Below, piece after piece: positions 44,097 through 55,790 of a DNA stretch of 64,000 nucleotides (within the stretch, counting starts at the first letter, position 1; each line of letters opens with the position of its first letter). Under the pieces are notes generated by a model. That model ran no database searches and had not been told where the DNA came from. It saw nothing but the letters and a program-made list of their open reading frames with translations. A program made the translations under genes and the position numbers. The stretch is from Cymodocea nodosa (Eukaryota > Streptophyta > Magnoliopsida > Alismatales > Cymodoceaceae). The DNA is taken from contig JAZBRI010000010.1 in assembly GCA_036874045.1 (NCBI GenBank), positions 764,001-828,000 of the forward strand, written 5' to 3'.

Positions 44097-45791
44097 TGTA
44101 GGATCGTATGACTACACAAGAGGGGGTGAATTGTGTATTTTTAATATTTTCTGAAATATAATTGAAACTTTAAAACTCAAAAACAAGTTGAGACATTGTT
44201 TTCATAAAATCATTTTTATTCAAGGTTTCAATTACAATATACAATTCAATTCTCCTCAGAAATTGTAGATGCAATTATATTTCGATACCATGTATCATCT
44301 AAACAATTTCATAACTACAAACAGAGAAAATTAATTTGTGGAATTTAAAACTTTTCTCCTTGTTTTAGATCTTTCTTCTTCTTCTTTTCTTCTTCAGCAA
44401 TTCTTCAGTGACGAATATCTTGTCTTTTCATGCTTCACCGAATTTGCTTTCTTCTAATACTTCAAATCTTCAGTGACGAAAATTTTACCTTTTTATGCTT
44501 CACTGAACTTTCTTCCACTTGAGAGATTTTTCCCGAAGAGGTATTTTTGATCCTTGAAAAAGATTTTTCTTTTGGTGTGCAGGGATGGTTTGATCCTTGA
44601 AAAGATTTTTCTTTTTGTGTGTAAGGATGGTTTGATCCTTGAAAAGATTTTTCTTTTTGTGTGCAAGGATGGTTTGATCATTGAAAAGATTTTTCTTTTT
44701 GTGTGCAAGGATAAATTGATCAACGAGAATTCTATGCCTTTTATACTATATCTTCATTTCATGCATATCCTTCACGTTTAACCACTACCAGTTTTCCACT
44801 TCTCCATGTCTTTTCTTTTTCTTTCATCGAAACACACATGTTCTAACCCACGTTTATATTTCGAATTTTCTTTAATCATCAGTCTTGGATCTCTAAAAAA
44901 TTTCTTACAAAATAAACTTTCTCGTTCAAAAGTTTTTCATCAGTGTAATAAGAAGTCATTACTTTAATGTTAACTAAACGAGTAACACAAGTATATATAT
45001 AACTTAACGTTTCTAACTTAACGAGTTCACCATGTGCTATTTCACGTGACAAGTACTGTAGCTAACTCAACGAACTAAGTCCGTGGTGTTATGCTATCTC
45101 AACGAATCATCTTCGTTGTGTTATAATAACTCAACGAACCATTTCCGTTGTGTTATGATAACTCAACAAACCAGTAATAAACAAATGTTTTTATAATAAG
45201 AATTTTACCACGTGCAAAAATAACAACTTAAGTTTATAATGCTAACCTAACACGTTGCCTTAGTGTTCAATATAGCAACTCAACGCGTTTAGTTATGTTA
45301 ACTTAACGAGTTAAACATGTACACCTCACGTGATACAATACAACATTCGTAACTTATAATTTCACCACGTGTATAACACTAACTTAACGAGTTCGTCTCT
45401 TCTTTTACTCACTAACTTAACGAGTTATCACGTGACCTATTTTAACCTTTAAGCTTTTAACTTAACGAGTTCTCATGTGACCTCTATACAAACAAAACTC
45501 TAACTTAACGAGTTGTCTAAACGTGCACTGTTCATGATACAGAAGATATAACATTAAAACATATCATGCTTTTCAATAAAAACACACGTTAACTTAACGT
45601 TTAGCTAAATGAGAAATTAATGCAACGAAACGACTAGATATTAACTTCAAATCCAATACAGACAAGTATTTATATCAGTAAGCTTTTTCTGTATTAATTG
45701 ATGATTTTAATTTCTTTTCACAAGCAATATTAATTGAGCAAATATGATTATTTTTATTCAGCACACATCATCAAAACAAAAATACTCAACA
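44097..45791 (-). repeat. Solo LTR, copia/Sirevirus-like, inserted in the minisatellite
   Basis: 1,695 bp beginning TGTAGGATCG and ending ACTCAACA on the + strand, with 5-bp duplications GAAAT at 44,092-44,096 and 45,792-45,796. The reverse reading starts TGTTGAGTATTTTTGTTTTG and ends in an AGGGGGTGAATT-type block (+ strand), the same layout as the LTR at 47,811-49,466. That sets its orientation and the copia/Sirevirus guess. U3 holds palindromes with arms CGTTGTGTTA/TAACTCAACG (45,113-45,135) and a block nearly identical to Athila LTRs (45,207-45,316). No internal region. Confidence 0.75.
44548..44715 (-). repeat. 42-bp tandem repeat, about four copies, inside the solo LTR
   Basis: GATCCTTGAAAAGATTTTTC, TTTTTGTGTGCAAGGATGGTTT repeated four times with few differences. 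As 42 is a multiple of three, both strands stay open and give artificial repeated peptides (MIKPSLHTKRKIFSR-like). It is LTR sequence, not a gene. Confidence 0.8.
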
Positions 45792-46640
45792 GAAATTAAA
45801 ATGCTAAAATTAAAAGAAATCTACTTAAAGGATTCATTAGGTAGGAAATTAAAATGCTAAAATTAAAAGAGATCTACATGATGGATTCATCAGGTAATAA
45901 ATTAAATGCTATAAACATTGAAATTGAAATAAATATACTTGAAGGATTCATTAAGTAGGGAAATAAAATGCTGTAAATGTTGAAATTAAAAGAAATATAC
46001 CTTAAGTATTCATCAAGTAGGGAAATTACTAAAAACATTGAAAGAAATCTACTTGAAGGATTCATCAGGTAGGAGATTAAAAATGTTAAATGTTGAAATT
46101 AAAAGAGATTTACCTAAAGGATTCATTAAGTAGGAAATTAAATGCTATAAGCACTAAAATTGAAAGAAATCTACCTAACAGATTCATCAGGTAAGGAAAT
46201 TAAATGCTAAAGATGCTAAAATTAAAAGAAATTTACTTGAATGATTCATTAGGTAGGAAAAATGCTAAAAAATTAAAAGAAATCTACATAAAGGATTCAT
46301 CAGGTAGAAAATTCAAAATGCTAAATGTTGAAATTAAAAGAGATTTACCTAAAGGATTCATTAGGTAAGAAATTAGGTTCTATAAGCATTGAAATTGAAA
46401 GAAATCTACCAAAAAGATTTATCAAATGGGGAAATTGAAATGCTCAAAATGCTAAAATTGAAAGAGGCCTAATTGAAATATTTATCAGGTAGGGATTAAA
46501 ATGCTAAAAATAAAATTATTGAAATGGCGAGAAACCTATTTGAAGGATTTATCAAGTAGGGAGATTAAAAATACTATAAATGTTGAAATTGAAAAAAATC
46601 TACCTAAAGGATTCCTTAGGTAAGGAGATTATAATGTAAA

Positions 46641-47810
46641 TGTTGAATCCAAATTGAATGGCTGCCAACATGCCTCTAGTTTGGAGAGAAAATTGAGGAT
46701 GAACAAAGTTTTACTAAGATAACCAAAACTAATTTTGTTTTCTCCAATGTTAGTAGTGTTGCATTCAATGACAAGGCTCACTTTTACTTCATTGTGTTTC
46801 TTCTTGATATCATGATCCTTAGGTCATCTTGCAACCTTGACCTATAGTATGCACTTGAAAACCTCTAAACTCAAGATCAACCAATACTTTCCTAACTTAG
46901 GGCTGTCACATAAGTTGATTAATATAAAGGAAATATCTTGATATTTTCATAGCTAAAAATTCAAATGTACTAGATTCAAAGACTACATGATATGATCTTA
47001 TTTGAAATTATAATCCTAAAAGCTTATCTTGTCATGATAATGATTAAAGTAAAATTCCTTGTTTTAGAAACAAAACCTCAAGAAATAGAAAAGGAAGCCC
47101 TTAACGCCCAAGCAAACTATTACCTTTAGTATGCATATGTTTTGTCAGTGTTGATCATTAGCCTAAAGATTTAGTAGCTCATTTCTCGTACTCTTCCTTT
47201 GCAACTTCTCATGACTTCCAATGATCTCAAATAAGCTAAAAAGGATCTAGTGTTTGCATTGTGATATAAGTAGGTTGATGGATCTTCGACATGATTTATA
47301 ATTATTTAGTATTATTGATGGTTGCCAAGTATATTTGATATAATTATACATCTTGATATAATGTTAATGTTATTATTTTAATGTATTATAATTATAATAT
47401 GTTATTTATTATTGTAATTATAATCATTATATTTAAATTATATTGATAATTATATATTATTTATTATATTATAAGTCTATATTATTTCCCATTATTTTTG
47501 AAGAGGTGAGAAAGGCAACGACATGAAACATTTTCTTTAATACAGAAGGAAACAATGAGAAATCATCTTCTTTTGTTTTTATTAACACAAACACAAGAAA
47601 TGACGAGAAAACTTTTCTTGCCATTTCTTTTTCCTCTATTTTCTATTATTTTCTGGTCACATAAACCCCTCTCCCCCACTAAATTCAAAATAATTATTAT
47701 AAACAACTCACTTCACCATTCACCCCTCATTTAGTGAATTATTTGATCCTAACATCATAGATACTTAAGATTCTACCTTCTAACTGATTTATAGTCTCTA
47801 CACAAAACCC
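46641..47810. other. No clear gene; decayed sequence and AT-rich low complexity
   Basis: 46,650-47,290 contains short readable scraps (NDKAHFYFIVFLLDIMIL near 46,770, + strand) of no known family. 47,300-47,480 is almost pure A/T. 47,500-47,810 is pyrimidine-rich, with CCCCTCTCCCCC at 47,669. Confidence 0.4.
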
Positions 47811-49466
47811 TCTTAGGACCTTAAGGCTTACTAGATGGGGGGTGAATGGTAATAATTCGTTTCTTTAACCTTTTAGAAGTAGTTTAATTTAAAGAGATAG
47901 CAAGCACACAATAAAGAGTTCACACAGGGATTTTTAGGTGATTCACCACTAACGGCTAGTCCACCCCCAAGGGATACTTGGGCTTTACTAAACTCTTGCA
48001 AACTTACAATCACTTGCTTTAAGGTTTAAGCAAGAACCAACCAACCATTCACTTGGCATTCCTTGTCGAAGCTTCAATCAATCATTTCTTGAAGTTTTGA
48101 TCCGTGTACTTCTATAAACACTAGCTTGTGAACAACAGAGTTGAGTGCATGATGAGCTTCTGAACTTCAGTCTGTAAATGTTGAAGATGATTTGATCTCT
48201 AAAGCTTTTCTTCTGTTGAGCTTAGTGTAAGTGTGTATATGAGCAAAAAGCTATCTACATCCGTTGTCTATATCTTGTATATATACCAACCATGTGTAAC
48301 GATCATATTTTCTTTCAACGGATGTATTCTACTGTATTTGATTAGACTTTAGTCCCAAATACAATAAGTTATTGTTCAGAAAGTTATTTCAAGATGTCCT
48401 TCCGATTTTCTTAACCTTTTGGATAGTTAGCTGTGTAACTCTCCGAAGAATATCTATAACTCACCGAAAGATCACTTAAAACTTTCTGTCATGTAGGATT
48501 CCAGAATATATACTGTGAGTTGTCATTCAATCGGATACTTATAACTGTAACTTATCGAATAGTTATTTAACTGTCGGATAGTTGGCTACAGTAACCCTTC
48601 GTTAATTTTCCGATTGCTTTAATTCAGCACGTGCATAAAAGACTGACCTAAGTTTCGGATGGTTATCCCTGTAATTCACCAAAACGCTTCAAGATTTTGG
48701 TTAGTTATCTTTCTAACTCTCCGAAAACTTATTTGAGTTTCTCTCTAAAATTCTGCACGTGGGAAATACAATGACTTAAGTTTTGGATAGTTAAACTGTA
48801 ACTCACCAAAACTCTCTTGAATGTTCGGATAGTTATCTTTCTAATTCTCCGAAAACTTATTTGACCTTCTCTCTGGAATTCTGCACGTGGGAAATAAAAT
48901 GACTTAAGTTTTGGATAGTTAAACTGTAACTCACCGAAACTCTCTTTGAGATTTCGAATAGTTATCTAATTCTCTAATTTTTCCTTTAAGCTTTTGACTG
49001 CCGACTTCTTCATTCTGCATGTGCGTAATAAGATGACTTAAGTTCTGAAAAATTATACCTATAACTCACCGAAAAACTCGAATAGTTATCTAACTCTCCA
49101 AAAAGAAAACTCGGATAGTTATCTAACTCTCCGACAAGTCCTTTAAGCTTCCTTTCTGTATTTCTTCACGTGATTAATTGAATGACTTAACTTTTGGATA
49201 GTTATACCTGTAACTCTTCGAAAAATCCTTTAAGCTTCCGGATAGTTAACTCCTTAAGTATCCGATCATTCAATCCTTCTTATCTTGAGAAATACAATTC
49301 TTAACTGTCTGATTTTCTGCAACAGCACACTCTGAGATTTACTACAATTTGTTTGCTGCTTACGATTGTTTGCCTTCTGATCTTTTACTGCACTAACTAA
49401 ACCTGAGAAATACAATTCAAAACCTCACATTGATTTTTGCATTATCAAAATCTAGAGGTCCTTTCA
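47811..49466 (-). repeat. 3' LTR of the Sirevirus
   Basis: On the - strand it starts TGAAAGGACCTC right after a polypurine tract. The far end near 47,811 is placed by analogy with the solo LTR at 44,097 (GGGGGGTGAATGG block at 47,837). U3 (48,410-49,290) is crowded with palindromes of the GGATAGTTA/TAACTCTCCGA type and CACGTG cores (48,757 and 48,884). The left boundary is good to about 10-20 bp. Confidence 0.7.
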
Positions 49467-49675
49467 ATCTCCCCCTTTTTGATAATGGCAAAAACCTTAC
49501 AATGTATTACATGTATTTCTCTCCCTATATATCTATATAGAAAAGTACACGAGGAATATAGAATAATTTAAATTTAAAGACTCCCTCTGATTTTCTGAAA
49601 TTACTCCCCCTGAATTTCTCCCCCTACTTTACTATAGCTTTGCTTACCAAAATATGATATTTCTCCCCCTTTTCT
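49467..49675 (-). other. Multiple polypurine tracts upstream of the Sirevirus LTR
   Basis: On the - strand: AAAAAGGGGGAGA directly at the LTR, then further out AGGGGGAGT, AGGGGGAGAAA and AAAAGGGGGAGAAA (49,600-49,670). Repeated polypurine tracts just before the 3' LTR are a conserved trait of Sireviruses. One of them primes plus-strand DNA; the role of the others is unsettled. Confidence 0.75.
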
Positions 49676-49812
49676 GCCAATTGTTAAAAAGAAGTGAGAA
49701 GTCAGATACTAAGTTAGTGGAGCAATTATAGCTGAGTATCAAAAATGTCTAAGTTGTTGCAAAACAGAGATGTTAGTAGAACAAGCTTCTAGTTGTGAGC
49801 TTGGATATGAAA

Positions 49813-51300
49813 TTATAAATCATATAAAGAACAAATCCCTAAATTTCGTCTAATATGATTAAATGCAGCTTCAGATAATGGTTTGGTGAAGATATCTGTA
49901 AGTTGTTCTTTAGTAGAGACATATTCTAAGGAAATATGACCTTTTTCAACATGGTCTATTAAAAAGTGGTGCCTAATCTCGATATGTTTTGCTCTAGAGT
50001 GTAGGACTGTATTCTTGGAGAGATTGATGGCACTACTGCTATCACAGCAAATAATGGTATTCTGAAAATTTAGTTTATAATCTGCTAGAGTTTGTTGCAT
50101 CCATAAGATCTGTACACAACATAGGTCTGCTGCCATATATTCAGCTTCAGTGGTGGATAGAGCTATAGAGTTTTGTTTCCTGTTGAACCAAGAAACAAGT
50201 GAATGACCAAGCAACTGACATGTCCCACTGGTGCTTTTTTGATTTGATTTGCATCTTGCATAATCTGCATCACTATATCCTACTAAAGTCAATTGATTCT
50301 GTGAAGAATAAAATAAGTCAAACTCTTTGGTACCCTGTAGATATTTAAATATACGTTTAACTGATTTCAAGTGTGATGCTTTGGAGAGGCTTGATATCTT
50401 GCACAAGTGCAAACACTAAACATTATATTTGGTCTACTGGCTGTTAAATACAGAAGTGATCCAATCATACATCTATATTTCTTTTGATCTACTGGAATGC
50501 TAGAAATGTCCTTATCAAGTTTTTCATTTGAGTTCATAGGAGTACCTGCTGCTTTGGATTTATCCATACCAAATTTTAAGAGAATCTCTTTGCAGAATTT
50601 TTCTTGATTCAGGAAAATACCATGTTGAAGTTGATGAATTTGTAATCCTAGAAAGAATTTCAATTCTCCTATAAGACTCATCTCAAATTCATTCTTCATT
50701 AGGATTTGAAAATCATGACATAGTTTCTCATGTGTGGCACCAAAAATGATATCATCTAGGTAGATTTGAATAATTAACATATGAGAACCTTCAGATTTGA
50801 TGAATAAGGTGTTGTCTGCAGTTCCTATGTTAAACTGATTCTCAAGAAGGAAACTCTTCAGTTTATCATACCATGCACGTGGTGCTTGCTTCAAACCATA
50901 GAGAGCTTTATTCAGTTTGTATACATGGTTTGAATTTTCTTCATCTTCAAAACCTAGTGGTTGTTCTACATATACTTCTTGCAGAATGCCATTAAGAAAT
51001 GCACTTTTAACATCCATCTGATAAAGCTTGATTTTCATACTGCTTGTAAAGGCAAGTAACATTCTAATTGCTTCAAGTTTTGCAACAAGTGCAAAAGTTT
51101 CTTCATAGTCGATCCCTTCCTGTTGGTTGTATCCCTGAGCAACAAGTCTAGCTTTATTTCTGATAATACTACCATTATTATCAAGTTTGTTCTTAAACAC
51201 CCATTTAGTACCAATAATTGATTTTTCGATGGGCCTTTCAATCAAGTTCCAGACTTCATTTTTCTTGAACTGATTTAGTTCTTCTTGTATGGCCATGATC
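49813..51300 (-). pseudogene. Sirevirus reverse transcriptase and RNase H region
   Basis: [12 protein letters not shown] near 51,260, [38 protein letters not shown] near 51,010, the catalytic YLDDIIFG near 50,760, and [16 protein letters not shown] near 50,450. RNase H: VGYSDADYARC near 50,270, STTEAEYMA near 50,155 and TKEQLTDIFTKPLSEAAF near 49,870. These are the standard copia motifs in order. This is the least damaged retroelement coding in the window. Confidence 0.93.
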
Positions 51301-51506
51301 TAGTATTCATCATTGCAGGCATCTTCAACTATTGAAGGTTCAAGTTCAGACACAAAAGCACAATAATTACAAATATTTTGAATTTTGCTTTTTGTTTGAA
51401 CACCTTGATTTATATTCCTAATAATTTGTCCAATGGGATGTTCAGACTTTGTCTTCCATGCTTTTTCTGTCTCAATAGGTGTAGGCAGTGTTGAACTATC
51501 CTTTTC

Positions 51507-52400
51507 CTAAGGAATTTTCTGATTTATTAATTCACTTTCATTGTCTATTGTTAGCTTCTTCAATTTTCCTATTATGTCTTCATCAAAGAATACGTTTATT
51601 AACTCTTCTACTCTTCTTTCATGTTCAAAATAGACCTTGTAGGCCTTGCTTCTTGAAGAGTATCTAACAAGTAGAGTAGGATCAGATTTTGCATCAAATT
51701 TGTCCTTTTGATCCTTAGTGTTAAGCACAAAGCATCTTGATCCAAAGACCTTAAAATATCCAACATTTGGTATTTTACCATACCATAGTTCAAAAGGTGT
51801 CTTATGTAGGATAGGTCTAAGGTGAGTTCTGTTTATAAAATAACATGTAGTATTTACAGCTTCAGCCCATAGAGACTTTAGTAGATCAGATGCATTAAGA
51901 ATTGTCCTTGCTATTTCTTGTACTGATCTATTCTTCCTCTCTACAACTCCATTCTGAGCAGGAGTTCTTGGACATGAGAATTCGTGCAGTATACTAAAAG
52001 AATTGCATAATTCTTCAAATTCACCTCCATGATCACTTTTGATCTTCTTCACGGTTGATTCTTTTTCATTTTGAATTCTAATACAGAGATGTTTGAATTC
52101 ATAACAGGCTTCATTCTTGTGCGTTAAGAAAATAACCCAAGTGAATCTTGTATAATCATCAACTACCACTAAGGTATATTTTCTTCCTCCTAAACTAGCT
52201 ATCTGTGTAGGACCAAACAGGTCCATATGCAATAGATCCAATGGTTGACGTGTGGCAATGTCTTCAATACTCTTGTGTGCTGATTTCTTTTGTTTTTCAA
52301 TTATATAGTCACTGCACAATTTATCTCTCTTGAACTTGAGCTTAGGCACACCTCTAACGAGATCATGTTTGGCCAATTTTCTTATAAGTCTCATGTTTGC
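51507..52400 (-). pseudogene. Sirevirus integrase region
   Basis: DLLHMDLFGPTQIASLGGRK near 52,220 and VVVDDYTRFTWVIFL near 52,165 mark the first part of the DDE core; KSDHGGEFEELC near 52,030 carries the second Asp; PAQNGVVERKNRS near 51,950 carries the catalytic Glu. The GKPNVGYFKVFG-type segment (here KIPNVGYFKVFGSRCFV) follows near 51,770. The zinc-binding N-terminus is poorly preserved upstream. Confidence 0.9.
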
Positions 52401-52583
52401 ATGATTTAATCTTTTATGTCATAACCATTCATCTTCATTAGAAGCAACTAAACATGCATCACTAGATATAATATCACATGGAAATTCCAAAGTATAAATT
52501 GAATTATTTCTATATCCCGTAAATTTGATTTCATGTGTATCCTGTTGTAATATAAAACAATTTTCTACAGTAAAAAGTATATT

Positions 52584-52850
52584 CTAACATTTGTTACATA
52601 ATTGACCTACACTTAGCAGATTCTGTTTTAAACCATTTACATGTAAGACATTTTCTATTTTTTCGTTTTCAGATGCAACATTTCCTATGGCAGTAATTCT
52701 ACATTTTTCATTGTTATCAAACTTAACAAATCCTGAATTTATTGATTTAACAGATTTCAAAAGTCTTTTCTTACCTGTCATATGCTTTGAGCAACCATTG
52801 TTAATAATCCACTTGGACGTTTGAGCTTTCTTGTCCATGCAATCCTGCAA
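52584..52850 (-). pseudogene. Sirevirus protease region
   Basis: KWIINNGCSKHMTGKKRLL matches the copia protease motif W-x-D-S-G-C-S-x-H-M-T-G, and VLHVNGLKQNLLSVGQLC is the following conserved block (LxVpxLxxNLLSVxQL). It lies directly upstream of integrase, as copia order requires. Confidence 0.85.
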
Positions 52851-53028
52851 GTCATGTTGAAATTAAGACTTTTGGTACTCATATCTTTTTGGGTCCATCA
52901 CTGTTAGTCCTCTGTATACTAAACCTGTTGCCTTTTGGTAGCCATATAGACGTAGATCTCTTCTTAATGACAAGCACAGTTGTGCCATCTTTATAAGATC
53001 TAATTTTTCCACTATAATAAGGGGTTTC

Positions 53029-54226
53029 CTATGATACAGCATACCCTAGGCCAAATTTGATTCTTCCTATTCTTTGAGATCCTATGATTTTGTTTAAACT
53101 ATTTTCACCCTTAGTAAATTTACATACAGTTTTCTTTAAATCAGTAACTTCAGATAACAGATTTTTATTTTCTTCTTTCAGATCAAAATTTTTACAACTA
53201 TAGCTATCCATTTTAGTTTTTAATTCCCTATTATCAACTAAGGTTTTTTCTAGTTCAGCAAAAACATCTTCTAGATAGGAATTTAAACTCTTTAATTCTT
53301 TCTTGTACTTCTTACATTTTATATATAAGTTATCTATTGTAAAGAGAAGACTATCTATATCTACATCATCATTTTCTTTTTCTAAGCAATACGGAGATGT
53401 AGAACATATCTCTTGTGCAGCAAAGCACACGTTTGTAGATGCCTCTTCATCTAAGTCTAATGAGCTACTGGATGAACTGTTGTCATCCCAAGTGGCTTTT
53501 AAGGCCATCTTCTTCTTATTCTTCCTTTTCCATTTCTGTTTGTCCTCCTCTTGTTGAAAAGGACAGTAAAGTTGAATTTGTCCCAGTTTCTTGCACTTGT
53601 AGCATGTAGGGACTTTTGGTTTTAAAGAGCTGGCTTTGGCTCCTTGTCTTATCATCCTTCTGAAGTTCCTGGCCAGTAGTAACACTTCATCCTCATCCGA
53701 GCTTAGTTGATCTATTGTTGAGGGAAAAGCTAGTTCTTTCTTTTTCTTTACTTTTCTTTCAGTCACTCATTCTTCTTCTTTCTATTCCTTCATTTGGACT
53801 TCATGGGCTAGAAGGTTTTCCAACAGATCTTCAACTAAATAGTTATTTAGATCCTTTGAATCCTGTATGGAAGTAGACTTTTGCTTTCATTCGACTGTCA
53901 GGCTCCTTAGGATCTTTTGTACCTGTTCACGATTAGAAAAACTTCTTCCAAGGCCTCTTAGTTCATTCACAATTTCTGTGAATCTAGAAAACATTTCAGT
54001 GATACTTTCTTTTTCAAGCATTTTGAATAATTCATATTTTCTTAACAAAATGCTGATTTTAGTATCTTTAACTTGGTTGGTTCCTTCATATATAATTTGA
54101 AGGATCTTCCAAGCTTCATGGGAGAATTTACAAGCAGATATTTTATTATATTGTTCACTAGTTAGTGCACAATAAATGGAATTAAGCCCACGAGCATCTA
54201 TCTGGTTGATTTTTTCATCCTCCTTA
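53029..54226 (-). pseudogene. Sirevirus gag region
   Basis: On the - strand: a UBN2-type capsid segment (AWKILQIIYEGTNQVKDTKI near 54,110; ELFKMLEKESITEMFSRFT near 54,020; ELRGLGRSFSN near 53,960), a basic stretch, a zinc knuckle starting TCYKCKKLGQIQLYC (53,610-53,560), then a long coiled-coil-like tail with heptads of Leu/Lys/Glu (53,380-53,090). The extended coiled-coil gag fits Sireviruses. Its start lies beyond the junction at 54,226. Confidence 0.85.
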
Positions 54227-55787
54227 GTCTGTCTCCTCTCCCTATAGAATCGCGAGTCTAGAATTGCAAGATAATCTCCTCTTCAACATACAGACATCAA
54301 CCCGAAGCCAAGGCTAGAAGCTTTACGATCTCTTGAGATATGAGTCGGTGCTTGGTGAAAATGGCTTCCCTTCCCGTGACGCGAACACTCCTCACAATGG
54401 TTGTCAGGCACTGTGTTTAGTTCGGAATCGACCCGACATCAAGAAAGTATCCTCATAGACCTCCGATGGTTGGTGATTATGGTGGTGGTGATGACGATTG
54501 GTGTGGTACTTCTGAGAATTACCAAAGCTACCTGTAGAAAGCTCGGTGCTCCTTCTCTGTACACACTAGCCATACCCATCGATCACCCTTTCTTCTTTTT
54601 TCTTTTATATTTCTTCAGTGGTAACTACTTCTGCTTGAATGGTCGGTTGGATTTCCTTCATTCATATCAACGACGATGATTTCTTCTCCCTACGCGATAC
54701 ATGTGATCATGGTTTTTCCTTCCAACTGTCCTATTTCTGCAACTGCTATAGTGGCATATTAGAAAATAAATAGTCTGTAGAGTTACAGATAACTCAACGG
54801 ACTTACCTCGTTGAATTAACTATAAAACACGTACAATAAGGAAATAAGCCGCTAACATAATGCGTTACCTTAGTGTGTATTCATGTAACTCAATGCGTAC
54901 AATTATGCTAACTTAATGAGTTAAACATGTGCATCTCACGTGATATACTAAAGCATTTAAATTCAACACGTGCATAAATTTAACTATCCAATGCTCAAGT
55001 GCATTTCGAACATTTACAAACTTAACTATCCGATGCCCAGATGCATTTCGGATACTTACAAACTTAACTATCTAATGCCTAGATGCAATTTCGGATAGTT
55101 ATAGATAACTCACCGAAAGTTCACTTAAGTAAATATACCAGATCTCGACACGTGTCATCAGTAGTTTAATAATAAAAGACATTTTGGAGAGTTACAGGTC
55201 TAACTATCCGATGCTCTGATGCATTTCAAATAGTTACAGATAACTCACCGAAAATCTACTTAAGTCACTTTCCCAGAACATGACACGTGTCCACAGCTAT
55301 TTTATAAATAAAAAGGAGATTTCGAAGAGCTACACATATAACTATTCGATGCTCAGCTGCAATTTTGGATAGTTATAGATAACTCACCGAAAGTTTACTT
55401 AAGTCATGCATTATGGTTTCGACACGTGTACTTCAGGAAATAATAAAATATTCTTTTAAAACATAACTGTTCGGTATGTTAAACATAACTATTCGGTACA
55501 TGTTCGATATGTTAAACATAACTGTCCGAAACATGTTCGGTATGTTAAACATAACTGTCTGAAATATCAGAAATTTTGAATATTTAAGGATTTCACAGCC
55601 TGCAACTTACCGATAGTTCAAAAATGTACTAAATTACATTAATTCCCCAAAATTAAGCAGATTCTTTAATTAAAGCATATAATAGTGCAATTATAACATA
55701 ATGACTTAATTCTCATAAGATAAGCTAAATATTATGTAATTAACCATCATTTAACCATTAATAATATGTACTTTTTCATTCTAAACA
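54227..55787 (-). repeat. Athila-family LTR piece, - orientation
   Basis: Ends at 55,787 with the reverse of the LTR start (TTCTAAACA). Runs through U3 with palindrome/CACGTG modules (55,030-55,440) and 26-27 bp CGGTATGTTAAACATAACTG repeats (55,465-55,560). TATA box, reverse, at 54,602-54,609. Ends in the transcribed part where copia gag begins. Confidence 0.85.
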
Positions 55788-55790
55788 ATA

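Larger units (their letters stand above)
43755..46640. repeat. Minisatellite, units of about 52-64 bp, split by a solo LTR
   Basis: Units on the pattern AAAGAAATCTACTTGAAGG, ATTCATCAGGTAGGAAAT, TAAAATGCTAAAA. About 14 units run from 45,797 to 46,640 and two clear plus several degenerate ones lie left of 44,096. Variation between units is high and unit length is not a multiple of three, so it is not coding. The LTR at 44,097-45,791 interrupts it at a GAAAT. Confidence 0.8.
47811..54226 (-). mobile_element. Sirevirus-type Ty1/copia retrotransposon, 5' end missing
   Basis: On the - strand: gag with a UBN2-type domain and zinc knuckle, protease, integrase, RT and RNase H in copia order (integrase before RT), then a non-coding stretch with several polypurine tracts, then the 3' LTR. 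The combination of a long coiled-coil-rich gag and multiple polypurine tracts is the mark of Sireviruses. On the right it abuts an Athila LTR piece, so its own 5' LTR is not in place. RT-RNase H is well preserved; overall it carries roughly six to eight breaks. Confidence 0.88.

Noticed and set aside
44493-44781. Repeat-bearing peptides on both strands (SLHTKRKIFSR type)
   Set aside because: Produced by a 42-bp tandem repeat inside a solo LTR; both strands open because the period is a multiple of three.
43755-46640. CRISPR-like array
   Set aside because: Units are contiguous and variable, without constant repeats separated by unique spacers; eukaryotic minisatellite.
53303-53557. Plus-strand open frames over the copia gag (53,303-53,557 and 53,867-54,100)
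   Set aside because: Antisense shadows of the gag region, which has capsid and zinc-knuckle motifs on the - strand.
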